This document shows, in pieces, positions 10,026 through 23,500 of a stretch of DNA of 64,000 nt. Numbering within the stretch: the stretch's first letter is position 1; each line of letters starts with the position of its first letter. This DNA comes from Vibrio aestivus (GTDB taxonomy: Bacteria > Pseudomonadota > Gammaproteobacteria > Enterobacterales > Vibrionaceae). The stretch spans positions 1 to 64,000 of the forward strand of contig JYJN01000059.1 in assembly GCA_003263845.1 (NCBI GenBank), written 5' to 3'. The position numbers and the translations under genes are program-made. The notes under the pieces are model-generated. The model worked only from the letters and a program-made list of their open reading frames with translations, had not been told where the DNA came from and made no database searches.

Positions 10026-10933
10026 CTAGGGCTGAGCACCATCATCCGGCAACTCACCCTCTTTGAATACAATAAATGCTCGACGATTCAATGCATTGGC
10101 ATCGAGCGTTTGCTCTTCTGTGATTGGGTTAAGTTCTCCGAAAGACTTAACCTCCCACACAAAATTAGATGGGTCTAGCTTTGTCTGCAAATATTGCAAC
10201 ACAGATTCCGCTCGGCGCTTTGCCAGTGCCTCATTGTAACTGATAGACCCTTGATAATCGGTATGACCAGCTACTAAAATGCGGCCTTGGAAACCGTTCA
10301 CATTAGTAGCGAAATCATCTAGGTTCGGCTTATCCATTGCTTGCAGCTGAGCGTCATCGAAATCGAAATGTGAAGTCATGGCGACAATCACTTTTCGCTC
10401 TGGTGCTGGCGGCTCACAGAATACGTTCTCTTGTTGAGTTTGAGTCTGTTCAAACATCACGTAAGCTCTGCGGTTTTCCGCATTGGCTTGCAGGCTTGTC
10501 CCTTCCACCAGCGGCTTAGATTCGCCATACGATTTCACTTCCCAATCATAACGAGAAGCATCTAGCTGAGTTTCCAAATACGCTTTAACCGCCTCAGCTC
10601 GCGCAAGAGACAGCTTTAAGTTGTAATCATCGCTGCCTGATAATCAGTATGCCCAACAATTGCAATTTGGCCGTGAAGTTTACGTACTTTTTTTACTAAA
10701 TCATCGAGTGACGCTTGGTCTGCTTGCTGCAGATCTGCCTCGTCGAACTCAAAATGCGAAGCTAGCGCAAAGTGAATATCTCGCTCTGGCACAATACACT
10801 CGCGAATTAGAAACTTCTCGACTTGAGGATCACCGAACTTATCCATGTTTTCTTTGCTCACGTAAGTATCTGCAGAACAAGCTGCCAGCCCCAATACTGC
10901 AGCGACCAATAACATGTGTTTTAATGATTTCAT
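10026..10933 (-). CDS. Lipoprotein with two tandem OmpA-like domains (one frame break)
   Basis: An outer-membrane lipoprotein of about 302 residues with lipobox GLAAC. Two OmpA C-terminal-type domains follow one another: FALASHFEFDEADL...VGHTDYQ and VAMTSHFDFDDAQL...VAGHTDYQGS, each ending with ENRRAYV or LNRRAFI. Such domains bind the peptidoglycan diaminopimelate through an Asp and Arg, both kept here. An internal duplication is evident. The start at 10933 has AAGG at 6 bases; 10939 is possible. The break at 10636-10637 (one C missing) restores GHTDYQGSDDYN. It is the last gene of the operon, 8 bases after the barrel gene, and probably anchors its partners to the cell wall. Confidence 0.85.
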
Positions 10934-10941
10934 TTTCATCC

Positions 10942-13900
10942 TTACAATTTACCTACTAAGTTGACGAATACCCCTTTTGCATCGTAGTCGTCATCATTAA
11001 CTAGATTGCCATCAAAGCCCGAGAAGTTGTAACCCACACCCACTTTAAAGTTTTGGCTCAGGTGCTTGTTTAATGAAACCAAGGCACCATGTTCCATTTC
11101 ATCGTTGAGTGTGTCAGTTTTCCAGTGGTATTCCCCTGTGACATCCCAATCTTTCATCACATGATAAGAGGCACTCAAGCCATAAAGATTAATGTTACTT
11201 TTTGCCGTTTCAATGGCACCGGATGCGCGAGAAAAGTCTTCGGTTTTATCTTTATGCGCGTACTTTGCACCCACATCTATGTGAGCATCAATTTCATAGA
11301 TCCCCTCTACTTCGATGATGTGAGAAGACTCATTGGAGTAATCCACTTCGCGATCCAAGTTATCTTTATCAGCCAAGTACGTATAGCGACTTAGTAGGTT
11401 CAATCTGTCATTATAAATTGGGCGATAAGCAAGGCCTGCTGTTGCTTCTACAAAACGCGCTAACGTTAAATCCGTTAGTTTATTAATGGATTTTGAATAG
11501 TTGAACTTACCGAACAGTGTATATTCTTCAGTGAGGTACTGAGTGTATCGGTTGGTTGTCACAAACTGATCAACACGTTGCTTGTCTGGATCGACATTTT
11601 CGTTGCCTTTATCTACGCGATATTCGATTTTGTTTTTCAAGATGATGTCATCTAAATCAACATCGGCAGTAAAAGTGACCGCTCGGCGCCGAGTAACTTC
11701 CAATAGAACCGGATCCGCTTCCGACGGCTTCTCAATTTCACCTTGTTGATAACCAATGCCGAAATCAAGCTTGTCATTCATATCATAACCAAAGCCGAAC
11801 GAGTCAATCCGCCCCTTGCCATTGTTCTCGTCAACAAATTGGTTCTCTTGATAAAAATCAATACTGCTGGTTAAGTCTGCACGTTGACCAACGATAACGT
11901 TGTTCTGCCCTTCATAATTATCATCGACATAAGTCAGATACGTTGAATAGTCCGAGGTAACATCGTAGGTTGCAGTGGCTTCCGTGACATCGCCACGATC
12001 ACCTGTGGTGTATTCTGCGCCCAAGGTTAAGTCTTCGAATACACGTGCTTCTGCACCCAGTGTTATGCTGTCGTTATCATCGTATTCCCCAGTGCTGTCG
12101 ACGGTCGTTTGGCCTTTGATATAAACACTATTATCGCTATCCCAAATATAGTCAGCGCGCAAACCTGCAAGACTTCCCTTGCCTCTTAAGCCCTCTCGGT
12201 TAAGCTCTTCAACTTGCTTACCCGCAGCAGATACCTTGATGTGCTCCGTGACTTTGTATTGCGCCTCCAACTCAACCTGTTCGGTATCTTTGGTTAGCGT
12301 GCCATCGACTTCTTTCTCTTCCATCGAAGTAAAACGGGTTGCTATTGCGACTCTGTCTGTTGCTTGTAGGCGAAGCTCGGCACCGTAAGACTCTTGTTCT
12401 AGATTGTCACTTTGGCTTGCGTAACTGTAACCGGCATCTTTCGATTTATACCAAGCTTTTACATCGTTACCGACGGCTGAGAAAATATTAGGCGCCAAAT
12501 CGTATAGATTACCCACCGCCTTAACTTGTATGGAGTCACCTTCACGCTCCTCTTGTTCACCACCAATTTGCTGGAAGGTTAAACCCCCGTCGAACGAGAC
12601 GAAGTTTGAGTCAGTTTGTTTGCCCTTACTGTGTGCAAACTCGGCTTTAATGTAGCTGCCGTCAGTTGCACGAAGGGTTAAGTCGGTACCGTAAGACTCG
12701 TAGTCTTGTCCCTCTTTTTCTTCAGTTGCGTAGTTGGCACCAATACCAATGTAATCGTTAGCCCAGCCTTTGATACGACCACCATAGGTCATGGCATTGA
12801 TTGCATCACTGCCTTGTGGAACATATTCATAGTCGACCGCGAGGTAATTTTCATAACCATCGCTAGGGCCATCTTGAATCACGCTACCAAAGTTATCTGA
12901 GATGATATTACTCAATGGCCGCGTAAGGATGATGCGCCCTTGGTATGCGTCAATTTCATAGTCTCGGCCTGATTGCAGTGGCACTTCTTTTTCCGAAATG
13001 CCACTGTCTTTGTTAATAACCTTTACGTAGACCTTGTCACTACCAGGTACCACCTCACCATGACGTAGAAAGTAGAGTGAACCACCTGTGCCTAAAAATT
13101 CGTCGTGAGCAAAAGAGGAATCGGCTGACGCAGTAAAACCAACGATATTTAAACGGTCTTCACCAAATTTGGTCGTCGAGCGCGTTCGATAATCTCCTTT
13201 GAAACCATAAAGACTGCGGTTGTAGTCATTGTTGTCGGTGCCTGTAATACCTGTATTGTAGTTACCCCAGAGCGCTTGAGATTTGTCGTATTGAAGGTCG
13301 AAGTACACTTTACCTTTGGTATTCACCACTTTCTTGATGTTAGCGCTATCGCCATAGTCCCCGTAATAAAGCTCATCGTCATCTTCCAAAATATCAAATA
13401 CGCTTGAGTCATCGGCTGCAAATGGATGCTTGAAGATGTCTTTAATTTGGCTGTCTTTACTGTCAAAGTGGGTGGTTATTCTGAGTTTGTCACCAAACTT
13501 ACCTTGACCAAAATAGGCAATACGACCTTGGTTATAAATGTCGTCGTGATATTGATCATTCACTCCCAAAGCACGTGTATTACCTGTCACTTCATTCTTA
13601 CCGAAGTAAATGTCTGCTAAGCCAGCCTGAGCATAGTACGTATCCGGAATTCGCACGTATAGTTGATAACGACGCTCATCACCGTTATCGAATATCACTT
13701 TGGTTGGAAACAGGTACGCATCGGCAGGCAGGAATTGCTCAGCGTACAATTCGCCATCTTCGACATCGAATTCATCTTCACCGATAACCACTTTATCCAC
13801 GCCCTTTAGGCCCGTACCAATAAATTTAGCCAAACCGGCATTGGTCGGAATGTTGTGACGCATTAAATTGGCTCGGCCAAACTTACGGCTCAGCGTTTCT

Positions 13901-14552
13901 TCACCCTCGTTTCTATCAATCTCGACTTCTGAATCGCCTTCCACCAAATCCATGACACCCACGGTGGTCACATCCATGTTGCCGTCTTTGTCCCACGCTT
14001 TAAAACGAAACAGCAGTTGGCTACCTTTAGTGAAGGTATATTCAACATCCGTTGAACCATCCCAACTGATGTCAAAATCGTTGGCTATTTCTGTTCCTTC
14101 TAGCACTTTCAAAGGTTGCGACAAGCTGCGGTCTTGACCACGAAAGATCTCGACCTCGTAGTGCGCGATGTAATAACTGTAGTTAGAAGTGATCGTGAAG
14201 CTCACTTCATCTTTCAATTGACCATCAACAACTTCAAGCTCGTCGCCAACAGACACATCCAAAACAGGTTGGAAGCGCGTGATATCGCGGCTTGCCCAAA
14301 TCGCACCTTCTTCTAAATAGATACGCGAGTTGTCAGTCTGCTCTCGAACATCAACCTCAATATCCATGGAGTCAGAATCAAGCTGTTCAAGCTGACTGGT
14401 GTCTTTTGCCACTGCTGGCAACGTTGCAACATCATTGGAATGGCCGCTACTACACTAAGTGCAAGATAGCTCTTTCCAAACGGCATTCCTTTGCGTTTTT
14501 TCGCCGTGTCAGAACGCCCACTTACGTTCGTTTTATTATGATTATTCTTCAC
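10942..14552 (-). CDS. Large outer-membrane beta-barrel-like protein of the DUF11 operon (one frame break)
   Basis: About 1,203 residues. An extended signal peptide (basic start, hydrophobic LALSVVAAIPMMLQ, cleavage near AVA-KD) leads to a beta-sandwich-like N-terminal region (about 60-300, with SDGSTDVEYTF-like strands). The remaining ~850 residues alternate short polar and aromatic strands with acidic turns, as in outer-membrane barrels, and the protein ends in strand VFVNLVGKL. A GAGGAG SD lies before GTG 14552, which overlaps the end of the DUF11 gene by 11 bases; TTG 14570 is an alternative. One T is missing at 14424-14425 (+ strand); restoring it gives MMLQTLPAVAKD. I do not recognise a named family; it could display, export or hold the giant protein. 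Confidence 0.7.
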
Positions 14553-17500
14553 GGTCTTCTTGCTCCTCAACCGCTACGCTAAAGTTAAACTTCGTTAGCT
14601 TGTTTGGTGAAATTCGTTGAACTTTCGGGTTTTCACTGATGACTTTCATTCCTGTCGGCAGTGAATCTGTGTCCACTTTCAATAGGAAGTTCTTCCCTTT
14701 TTTGTCCAGCACCCACTGATCGGGCACGTGGTAACGTCCATATTGATCGGTTTCAATCACAATACCTTCTACGGTCAGTAAGCGAACCCCTGGTACACCA
14801 CTTTCGTAGATCCCTTTATTCTCAACGGTGATTTCCCACAGGTAGAAGTGACCATCCTTATAAAGATCTCGCGTTACGTCGAGATTTTCTGCCGACAGGC
14901 CTTTCGCCTTATCGCCATGATGATTGGTTTCAATTGAGCCATCGGCCTTAAACAAGATCTCAGTACCAGAGTCGGTAACAACTGTGAAATCAAAGCCTTT
15001 GTCGCTCTTTGTTTCCACTTGGAATGCGATCGTATTGGATTCTGCCAATGTGCGGTTACGCGAGATACCAAACAACTCAGGTACCTCTACCCCTTCAGAT
15101 AGTACTGACTGAGCCTCTTTAGCCTTCTCATGTAGGTGGTTCTTATATCCGTGGTCATAATCGCCTGCGCTATGCATCTCTACACCATAGGTAAAGTTCG
15201 ATTCTTGACTAGCAGTTAAAGCAATATCGTCTAACGGCTTTTCAACCCCAGCCTTAATCAATACGGTACTGCCTGGTACGTAATCCACTGGATCAATATC
15301 GGCTTTTATCACCATATCAAACGCCGTCGCGTCGGCTTGGAATCCATCACCATTATGATCTTCGAACACCTTGCCGATGATAGAAGCCGTATCAAACACC
15401 TTGTCTGGCGTGACTTCTACAATCGCACTGGCAACATTCGAGCGTGCAACAAGTATCCCCGACGTTTGCCCCTCTGGTGGTGTCATAGCAACAGCGCTAT
15501 TTACATACTTGCCAAATGTAGCTCCGACCGTGACACGAAGTAGATAACGAATACGAATTTGCTCCGTTACTGTTTCTCCGTCACTGCCATAGGCCAGCAT
15601 GTCTCCCACATTGAAGGTTAAGCTACTGGTTACTGCAGGCTCAGTAGTTTTCATCACATCATCGCCCGTATCAAACTGACCGTCTGGCCCACTGTTAGTG
15701 ATTTCCGTTGAACCTTCGACATAGGCAAACCCTGCTGGATATTTATCTACCAGCTTGACGTTCTTAAACTCAGATTCATTCGGATTCGAGATTATCACTT
15801 CGTATTCAACGACTTCACCGACTTGTGCTTCTGACTTTAGCGCTTCTTTGGTCACGAGTAGTTCACCTTCGTTATCCGCAAACTTCTTGATATAGATAGT
15901 GACATCATCGGAAGCTGATGTGCCTGTTGCAGGATCAGTGACAGTGAATACGTTGGTGATATTGTCATCTAACCCTTTGTTAAGCTGACCAACAATCTTA
16001 ATGTCATAGCCATTGCCCATATATGGCTGCAAGTCGAGCAATGTTCCACCTTCTGGTAGGAGTAAATCTTGATCATCAAACTTAGCTTTCACTTCACCTG
16101 TTGGCCACTCGGTAATCGTAGTTTGCCAACTAGTGAATAGCGTATTGCCGTTTTCGCCCATCAGTTTGGATATTTCATCTACTAGCTTCACACCCGAGAT
16201 CAACGCTGAACCTTGATTGGTGACTTGGAGCTGATAAACAAGCTGTTGATCATCATTGCCGTATGTGGCGTTTTCACCTTTATCAGTGGTTTTATTGACG
16301 ACGAGCTTGACCGCTTCTGGCGTGATCATTGCGCTAACGGACTCCACCGTAGCAGCTCGAGCACTAGCGGCAGCAGGCTGAATTCCGGAAGATTGAGTGC
16401 TAGTAGATTGAGTAACCGAAGACTGAGGCGCTTCGTCAATCTTATGAGCAGTATTAACGATCTCCCCCATTGCACGAGAATCAACCGTGCCTGTAATCGC
16501 AAATTCAACGGTGTCGCCCGGGGCAATATCTAGCAGTGCATCAATGTCTGCATTTGCTCCAAGCGTTGGTGCGGTAACAATAGTTCGAGGGTCTGCATGC
16601 GTCACATCAACAGTCCATTGAGTAAATGCAGGCACCACCTCCCTATTACCGGTCGCGATATCAGGGCGGGTTGGGACAAGAATACGTGACATGGTATCCC
16701 GAACCACAACGTCATTGGCAAAGCTTTACTGTCATTAAACAAGCGAATGCGGAAAGTCGACTCTTCCCCCGCGACATAAATCGGATTATCTGCCACTTTG
16801 GTAATAATCACTTTATCTGGCTCTGGCAGTAGTTTCGCAGATGCAGTCACTCGTTGCGGGCGAGAAGAGTTAATACTCATGCTCGCTTTATTGATGATTC
16901 GACCATTCGCGTATGGGTTGACCACACCACGAATCACAAACTCAATGGTGTCGTTGGGCGCGATGTTTATGGTTGCATCAATTTGTTTATTGTTGCCACT
17001 TGGGCTTGGTGTAATGGTAGTAAGAGGATTACTTTGCTTAACCTCTATACTCCAATTTTCAAACGCTTTCTCTGTTGTTCCTTTAACCGTGGTCACCGTC
17101 ATCGAGTTTAAGAGATCTTTCAGCTCAACACCCGCCACAAAGGCTTCGTTGTTGTTCTCTAACGTCACTCTAAACACCGACTCTTTACCTGGTTCGTAGG
17201 TCATCTCGACGTCGCTACCAGACTCTCCGACAAATTTGTTCAGTGTCAGAGAAACAGGACGATGCTTAATCACCGCATTTGCAGTTTGCTCCGTTGAAGT
17301 AGGATCTTTCAGTACGGCTGTATTGATGATATCGCTAGTCGCGAAGCTATTGACGACCCCATTAATAGTAAAAGTTAAGTTACTCTCTGGGGCAATATCA
17401 GCCACCAAGTCGATATCAGGGTTCGAGCCTGATGGCGTCGTTGATAGGCTTGTATTTGCACTAGAGGCATAGGTAGTAATGCTCCACGACTCAAATGCCG

Positions 17501-20500
17501 TCCCTTTTGTTCCATCCACAAGATCGACTAAGACATCACTAATTAGATCTTGAATGATGACATCATTGGCAAAACCTTTACCTTGGTTGGTCACGGTCAC
17601 GACAAATTGCGCAGGTTGACCCGCTTGATAGAATTCGCGGTCTGCAACTTTTTCAATCGAAAGGGCTGACTCCTCAGGTATAAGCTGCGCATCATCCTGA
17701 AGATCTTTGCCATTAAAGTTTGCCGTCGCAACGTTATCAATTTTGCCTACTGCTTTCGGATTTACTTCGCCTTCAACAGTAAACACGATGGTATCTTTCG
17801 GGGCCAAATCAATTTCATAGGAAATGTCTTGGTTCCACCCGAAGGTAGACGCACCAACTTGTGTTCTTGGGTCCCCTGCTTTATACGCCGTAATCCAACG
17901 AGTGAAGGCTGGCTGCATTGAGCCGTCTGTGACTTCCACCTGAAGCGCAGAAATCTGATCCTCTAGTTTGATATTGTTTGCGAACGCATCACCCTTATTG
18001 ATCACTGAAATCGTGAAGCCATTGTTAGTGCCCGGTTGATAAGTTGATTGAATTGGTTCTTTAACAATCTCGACCTCTGGCACTTGTAAAGTGCTCGTAG
18101 CGCTATCTTCAAGCGTTTTACCGTCATAATCGACGGAAATCGTGTTGATCACATCACCAATGATCTCCGGCTTAAGCTCACCTTGAATCTGTACGGTAAT
18201 GATATCCAGTGGTGCGATGTTAATACTGTTGTCGATATGATCATCCGACAGCGATGGCAGGGTGGTTGTGCCGTTAGCCGACGTACCTGTAATATCGATG
18301 GTACCAGGCTTAAATACAGAAACAGAGTTACCAAAGATAGTTTCAGCTGTAATTCGATCCACCAAGTCAGTCACCTGAACATCGGTCGCCCACACCTTTT
18401 GAGTATTCGTAAGCACGATGGTATATGTCAGAACATCTTCGGTAATATATTCCGCTTTATCGACGGTTTTCGAGACAGTCACTTCGGCATCAATAGGCTG
18501 ATAAGTCGCCTCAGCATTAACCTCTGATATCCCTTGAGCACTAACTTTAACTTGGTTGGTGATCGCCCCAACTACATTCGATGCAACCGTCCCCTCTAGG
18601 TGAAGATTCAGTGTTGATCCTGGCGCTAAGTTGTATTCACCAGTGAATCCATTGTCGGCATCAAATGGCGATTGCGATATCGTCACAGAAACACTGCCAC
18701 TATCGGTAATCGATATCGAGCTTTTTGACGCATCCCAATTATCAAACACCTTACCTGGGACAATACTATTTACGACATCTGCCTTAATGGATTTGGCAAT
18801 ATCTTCAACGCGTAACCCTTTTGCAAAACCGCCGCCCGTATTTTCAATCACAATATCAAAGCCAATTGAATCCCCCGGCGCATACAAAGCAGGTGAAATT
18901 GAAGGCGTTTTCGTTACCGAAATTGCCGCAGGTTCTGGGTAAATAAAGTGCTGCTGAAGATCATACTGCTTTTTGTCAACGTACAAGGTATTACCAAACT
19001 TACCTACCGCATCGCTGCGAACCTTACCAACGATGTCGATTTTCAATAGGGTTGGTTCGCTGCCTGCCGCGCCCAACTTGACAATGGAATCAATATCTCC
19101 AGATGTTGGAATGGCTGATGCATCATTATGAGCAGCGCCTTTGTTCGCAATGAACTCTGCACTTATCGTCCAACTGTCTAACGCCGTTTTGTTACTTCCA
19201 TCTGCGGTTTCTACTAGGTAGGAGGAAATGGTGTCTTCAACGCGAACATCTGCGTTCGAATCCGACTTATTCGCAATATATAAGGTGTATCGAACTTCGC
19301 CACCCGGTACATATGTTGGGGTGTCGGTAGTCTTCGATGCAAGGATCTCAGAATCGCCTTGAGCAAGTACGACCTCGTTAGAGTTCTTACCATCCACTTT
19401 AGCCACATTAGTGATGGTGCCCGTTGCATCTGCATCGACAGTACCTTGTAGGCCAAACACCACTTTGTCACCCGGCATCAAATCAAACGTGGCATTGAGT
19501 GGCTGATTTCCACTGTATTTGCCCGTAATCGAGAATCGACTCGGATCAGGCTGTTGTAAAATAGTCGTCGATAGTTCACTAAATGCATTAGCGCCCGTAG
19601 AGGTTTTAATATCGTTCAGCTTATCGATAATTTTTACATCGTTGGCAATGCCTTCTCCCGTATTTTCAACAGAGATCTGATAGACCACCTGACCATTCGG
19701 GTTATATTGACAACCTGACCCCGTGTTTGATGGGAAACTACAGGCATTGCCATCAGCAGTGGTACTCGTCACCGACTTCTCAAAAACTAAATTCGGCTCG
19801 ACAGGTGGGATTGTAGGAGTCACGACTAATTTGTTGCCAACGTTTGCGCGGTTAGCATCAATCTCTCCTAATGCGTCGCTTCGAATCGTACCTTTGATGG
19901 TAAATTGCAGATCTTCTTGCGGACCAATGTCTGTCATTATATTTAGATCGGCATTTGGATCGTAAGCAGGCAGGTAGGTATCCACATCACTATCTAAGCC
20001 GTTGCTGTTGGTGTGAGTAATGGCAAAGGTGTCAAACGCAGACTCTATACCACCACCTAACACTTCTACCTTAATATCAGAAATGACATCGATAATTGCA
20101 GTTTGGTCTGTCCAAACTTTCGCTTTATTGTTTACATTAAGTAGGTAAACAACTTCATCGCCAGGCTTGTAGATATCTCCATTACTGTAAGTTTTACCAC
20201 CAATGGAAACTATTCGTTTTTCCACTTCGAGCTGTTGAGGTTCGGGCTCTATTTTGGCATTACCAAACTTTTGTCCGTTATATAACGGGGCGACGGCAAA
20301 CTTTTCAAGGGCATCCGAACGGATCTGGCTCTCCATGACAAACTCTACCCAGCCTTGTGGCGCTATCGACAATACTGGAATATCAATATCACTGTTTGAA
20401 CCGCCGATATAACTACCGATATCTGTAGTCAATTCAGCAGATTTCGACGCCGTCACCGTCCATCCAGACTCACCAAACACAAGATCTTTCTGGTTGTTCG

Positions 20501-23500
20501 CTTCACCAGACGCATTTTGAGCAAGCCGCGTTTTGACCGCAGAGAAAGTCTCTTTTAAAGAAGCACCATACTCCGTGCCTTTACCATTATTGGTAATGCG
20601 TAATCGATAAACGACCTTCTCACCTTCAATCGAATGATTAAATGTGGTTTTATGCGTACCAAATGCGTTATCTGTATAAGCTTTATGAAGTTTTTTAATG
20701 TCAGCGGGAAGCATAGTAACTCGCTCTGAAGGCAAGTTATGCTTACCTTCTACGCGAGCAGTATTTTGAATTGAGCCCACTGCTTTCTCACTGACCTTCG
20801 CTTTAATGGTGTACTTTACAAACGTGCCTGTGTCGACAAACCCGCTACCTGCCAAGTCGAATTGGGTATTGATATCGGTATTGTTCGACACTGTGCCAGC
20901 ATCGCTAATGCCGCTAATGTCTACTTCAGTTTTGATCGTCCAAGAGTCAAAAGCTTGGCCGGTCGTACCATCAAAGTAATCGGTGGTGATAGAAGAGAGC
21001 GCATCGACAATCTCCACATCTTTCAAGTGAACGTTGTTTCGATTTTCTAGCGTAATTTGATATTCAATGTAGCCACCTGGGGTATATCCGCCAGTTAACG
21101 TTGTAGTTCCGTCAGTGTCGAATAGATTAACAACACGTTTCTCAAAAGAGTACTTCTCTGTGTTTGGCTTCGACAGCGCGCTCACTGTATCACCATCAAC
21201 CACTAATAGATTCAGAATTTCGCCGACCGCTTGCGGATGAACTGATGCCGTCACAACATAATCAATGGTCTCACCTGCGGGCACCGATATATGCGTATCT
21301 ATATCTTTATTGTTAGCAATGGTGTCGTCTAAATCGACTTCAGCGATAGGGCTGCCACCCAGTATTTTAGGCTCGATTGTCCAACCATTGTTAAACGCTT
21401 GTTCTTGGCGGCCATCAACTAAGTCGACCATTACCGAAGACAATTCGTCTTTTATTGGGATTTGATATGCGTTGCCTTTACCGTCATTGGTTATGGTAAG
21501 GTGATAAACAAGAGGCTTATTAGGTTCGTAGTTTTGCTGGTCTACGGTCTTAGTAAATGTCAGGTGATAGTCATACGGGCTTACTGTAATTCCACCAATG
21601 GTAATATCACCAACAGCGTCATCGCGAACAATCCCTTCGACCGTGTAAACGACATAGTCTTTACCTGCAACATCAATAGTTGTGTCAATGTTTTGGTTGT
21701 CTGCAACCACGCCGTCTAAAGTACCATCGGTTGTTCCATCGCCTCCGTTAGAATCTTGCTTGTCGACAGACACGGAAAATTTATCATTGAAAGGATTAGC
21801 TTTAGAGCCGTCTAACAACTGAACCTGAACGCCCGTAATATTCTCTTGGACTTTATGATTGTTAAAGTAGCCGACATTGGAAGAGACTTTCACCTTATAG
21901 GTAAGTGTGTCCCCCGGTTGATAGCGGTTACTACTTGAGCCATTGACTAGCAGCTCACGATGAGTATTTCCCCCACTGGCAGTTCGTTCCATCTCATGGT
22001 GAGAAACGTGAGACTCTTCATCGACTTGCTTGTAGTCACGGAAGATATACGCATCATTGGCAATAATCGGACGCAATACGCCCGCACCATTTCGCGAACC
22101 GATAACGTTATCTTTAATTTTGGCCTTCACCTTAAACACACGTTGCTCACGCGCAGCCAAGCTAAACGTCACATTCTCGTTACCCACTGGATAGATCAGT
22201 CATCGGTGGTTCGCCCCTGCCAAGCTCCATCTCCATAGTCAAATTCCCAATACTCAAAAGGAGATTGATCTTCGTAGTCGGCAAAATGATTGTCTTTTTT
22301 ATTTGCGAGCACTGAAGAAATCTGTGTAAGAGGGTCGACTAACTTAAGGTCATCGATCTGATTATCGCTATTGTTCAGCAACACAATCTCGTAGATAACT
22401 TCGTCACCCGGTACGAAATGCGAAGTATTTGCCGTTTTCACAATCGAGACATTCAACTTAGCATCGCCACTGTCCCCAATCTCTGCCGTCGCCGACTGAT
22501 CCAAGTTATTCATTGGGTCATGTATTTCTACGGTATTCGAAATTTCATCTTTCTTGTAATCGCTCTTTACTAGGCCTCGGACCGTATACCTTACATAACC
22601 CATATCACCATTAACTTGCGGGTCAATGTCTATCTTAGAGTCGATATTGCCATTGTTTGGATAGGCACTCTTACTATCTGCGTAGCTTCCTGATTTATAT
22701 GGGCTATTGTTCGAATCGGTCTCGGCATCAATCGTCCACTCCGAAAAGACACCCATCCCTTTAATATCATCCTTGACCGAAACTTCATTGGCATAACCTG
22801 CACCACGGTTAAACACGGTAATATCAAATGTCACCCACTGCCCTGGAATAAATTGAGCCTCACGAGCTGTCTTCACAACCACGACATTTGGTTCTTTAGG
22901 ATGAACAACCACCGTGTCCGATGCCGTCGACTGCGCATCCGAGTCTTTAGTTTCAATAGTTGCTGTATTTTCAAAGCGTTTAAAGATGATTTCGCTACCC
23001 ACACTGCGATCAATTTTCGCAACTATGGTGTAAACAACTTCCACATTTGGGGCAATCTGCGCAACAGTCTCTAAATCGGCGTTATCAGAAAACGAACCTA
23101 CCTTGGTGTATTTTGCATTTCCATTAAGTAGTGGATCATCCGAGCGAATCTCTGCAGAAATAGTCCATGATGAAAATACCGCTTTACTCTTACTGTCTGG
23201 TTCTAGTAAGCCCGCTGAAATACTTGAAATGGGATCTTTTACGACAACGTTGGTCGCGTAACCGTTCCCTTTTGGGTTTTTCACATGAATCTGATACGTA
23301 ATTTCATTTTCTAACTTTGAGTAACTAGTCTGGTCGCCTCTAAAATTAGAATCGGAATTGGTTTTTACGGTCTTGTTAAGTTCTAAAACAAAATCACGAG
23401 GATCAGAGCCTCGATCGGCATAAACACTGTCATCAACCGTCACACTATTTTGAATATGACCATTCGCCAGGGGATCAGTTTTCGCTTTGATCGTATATAT

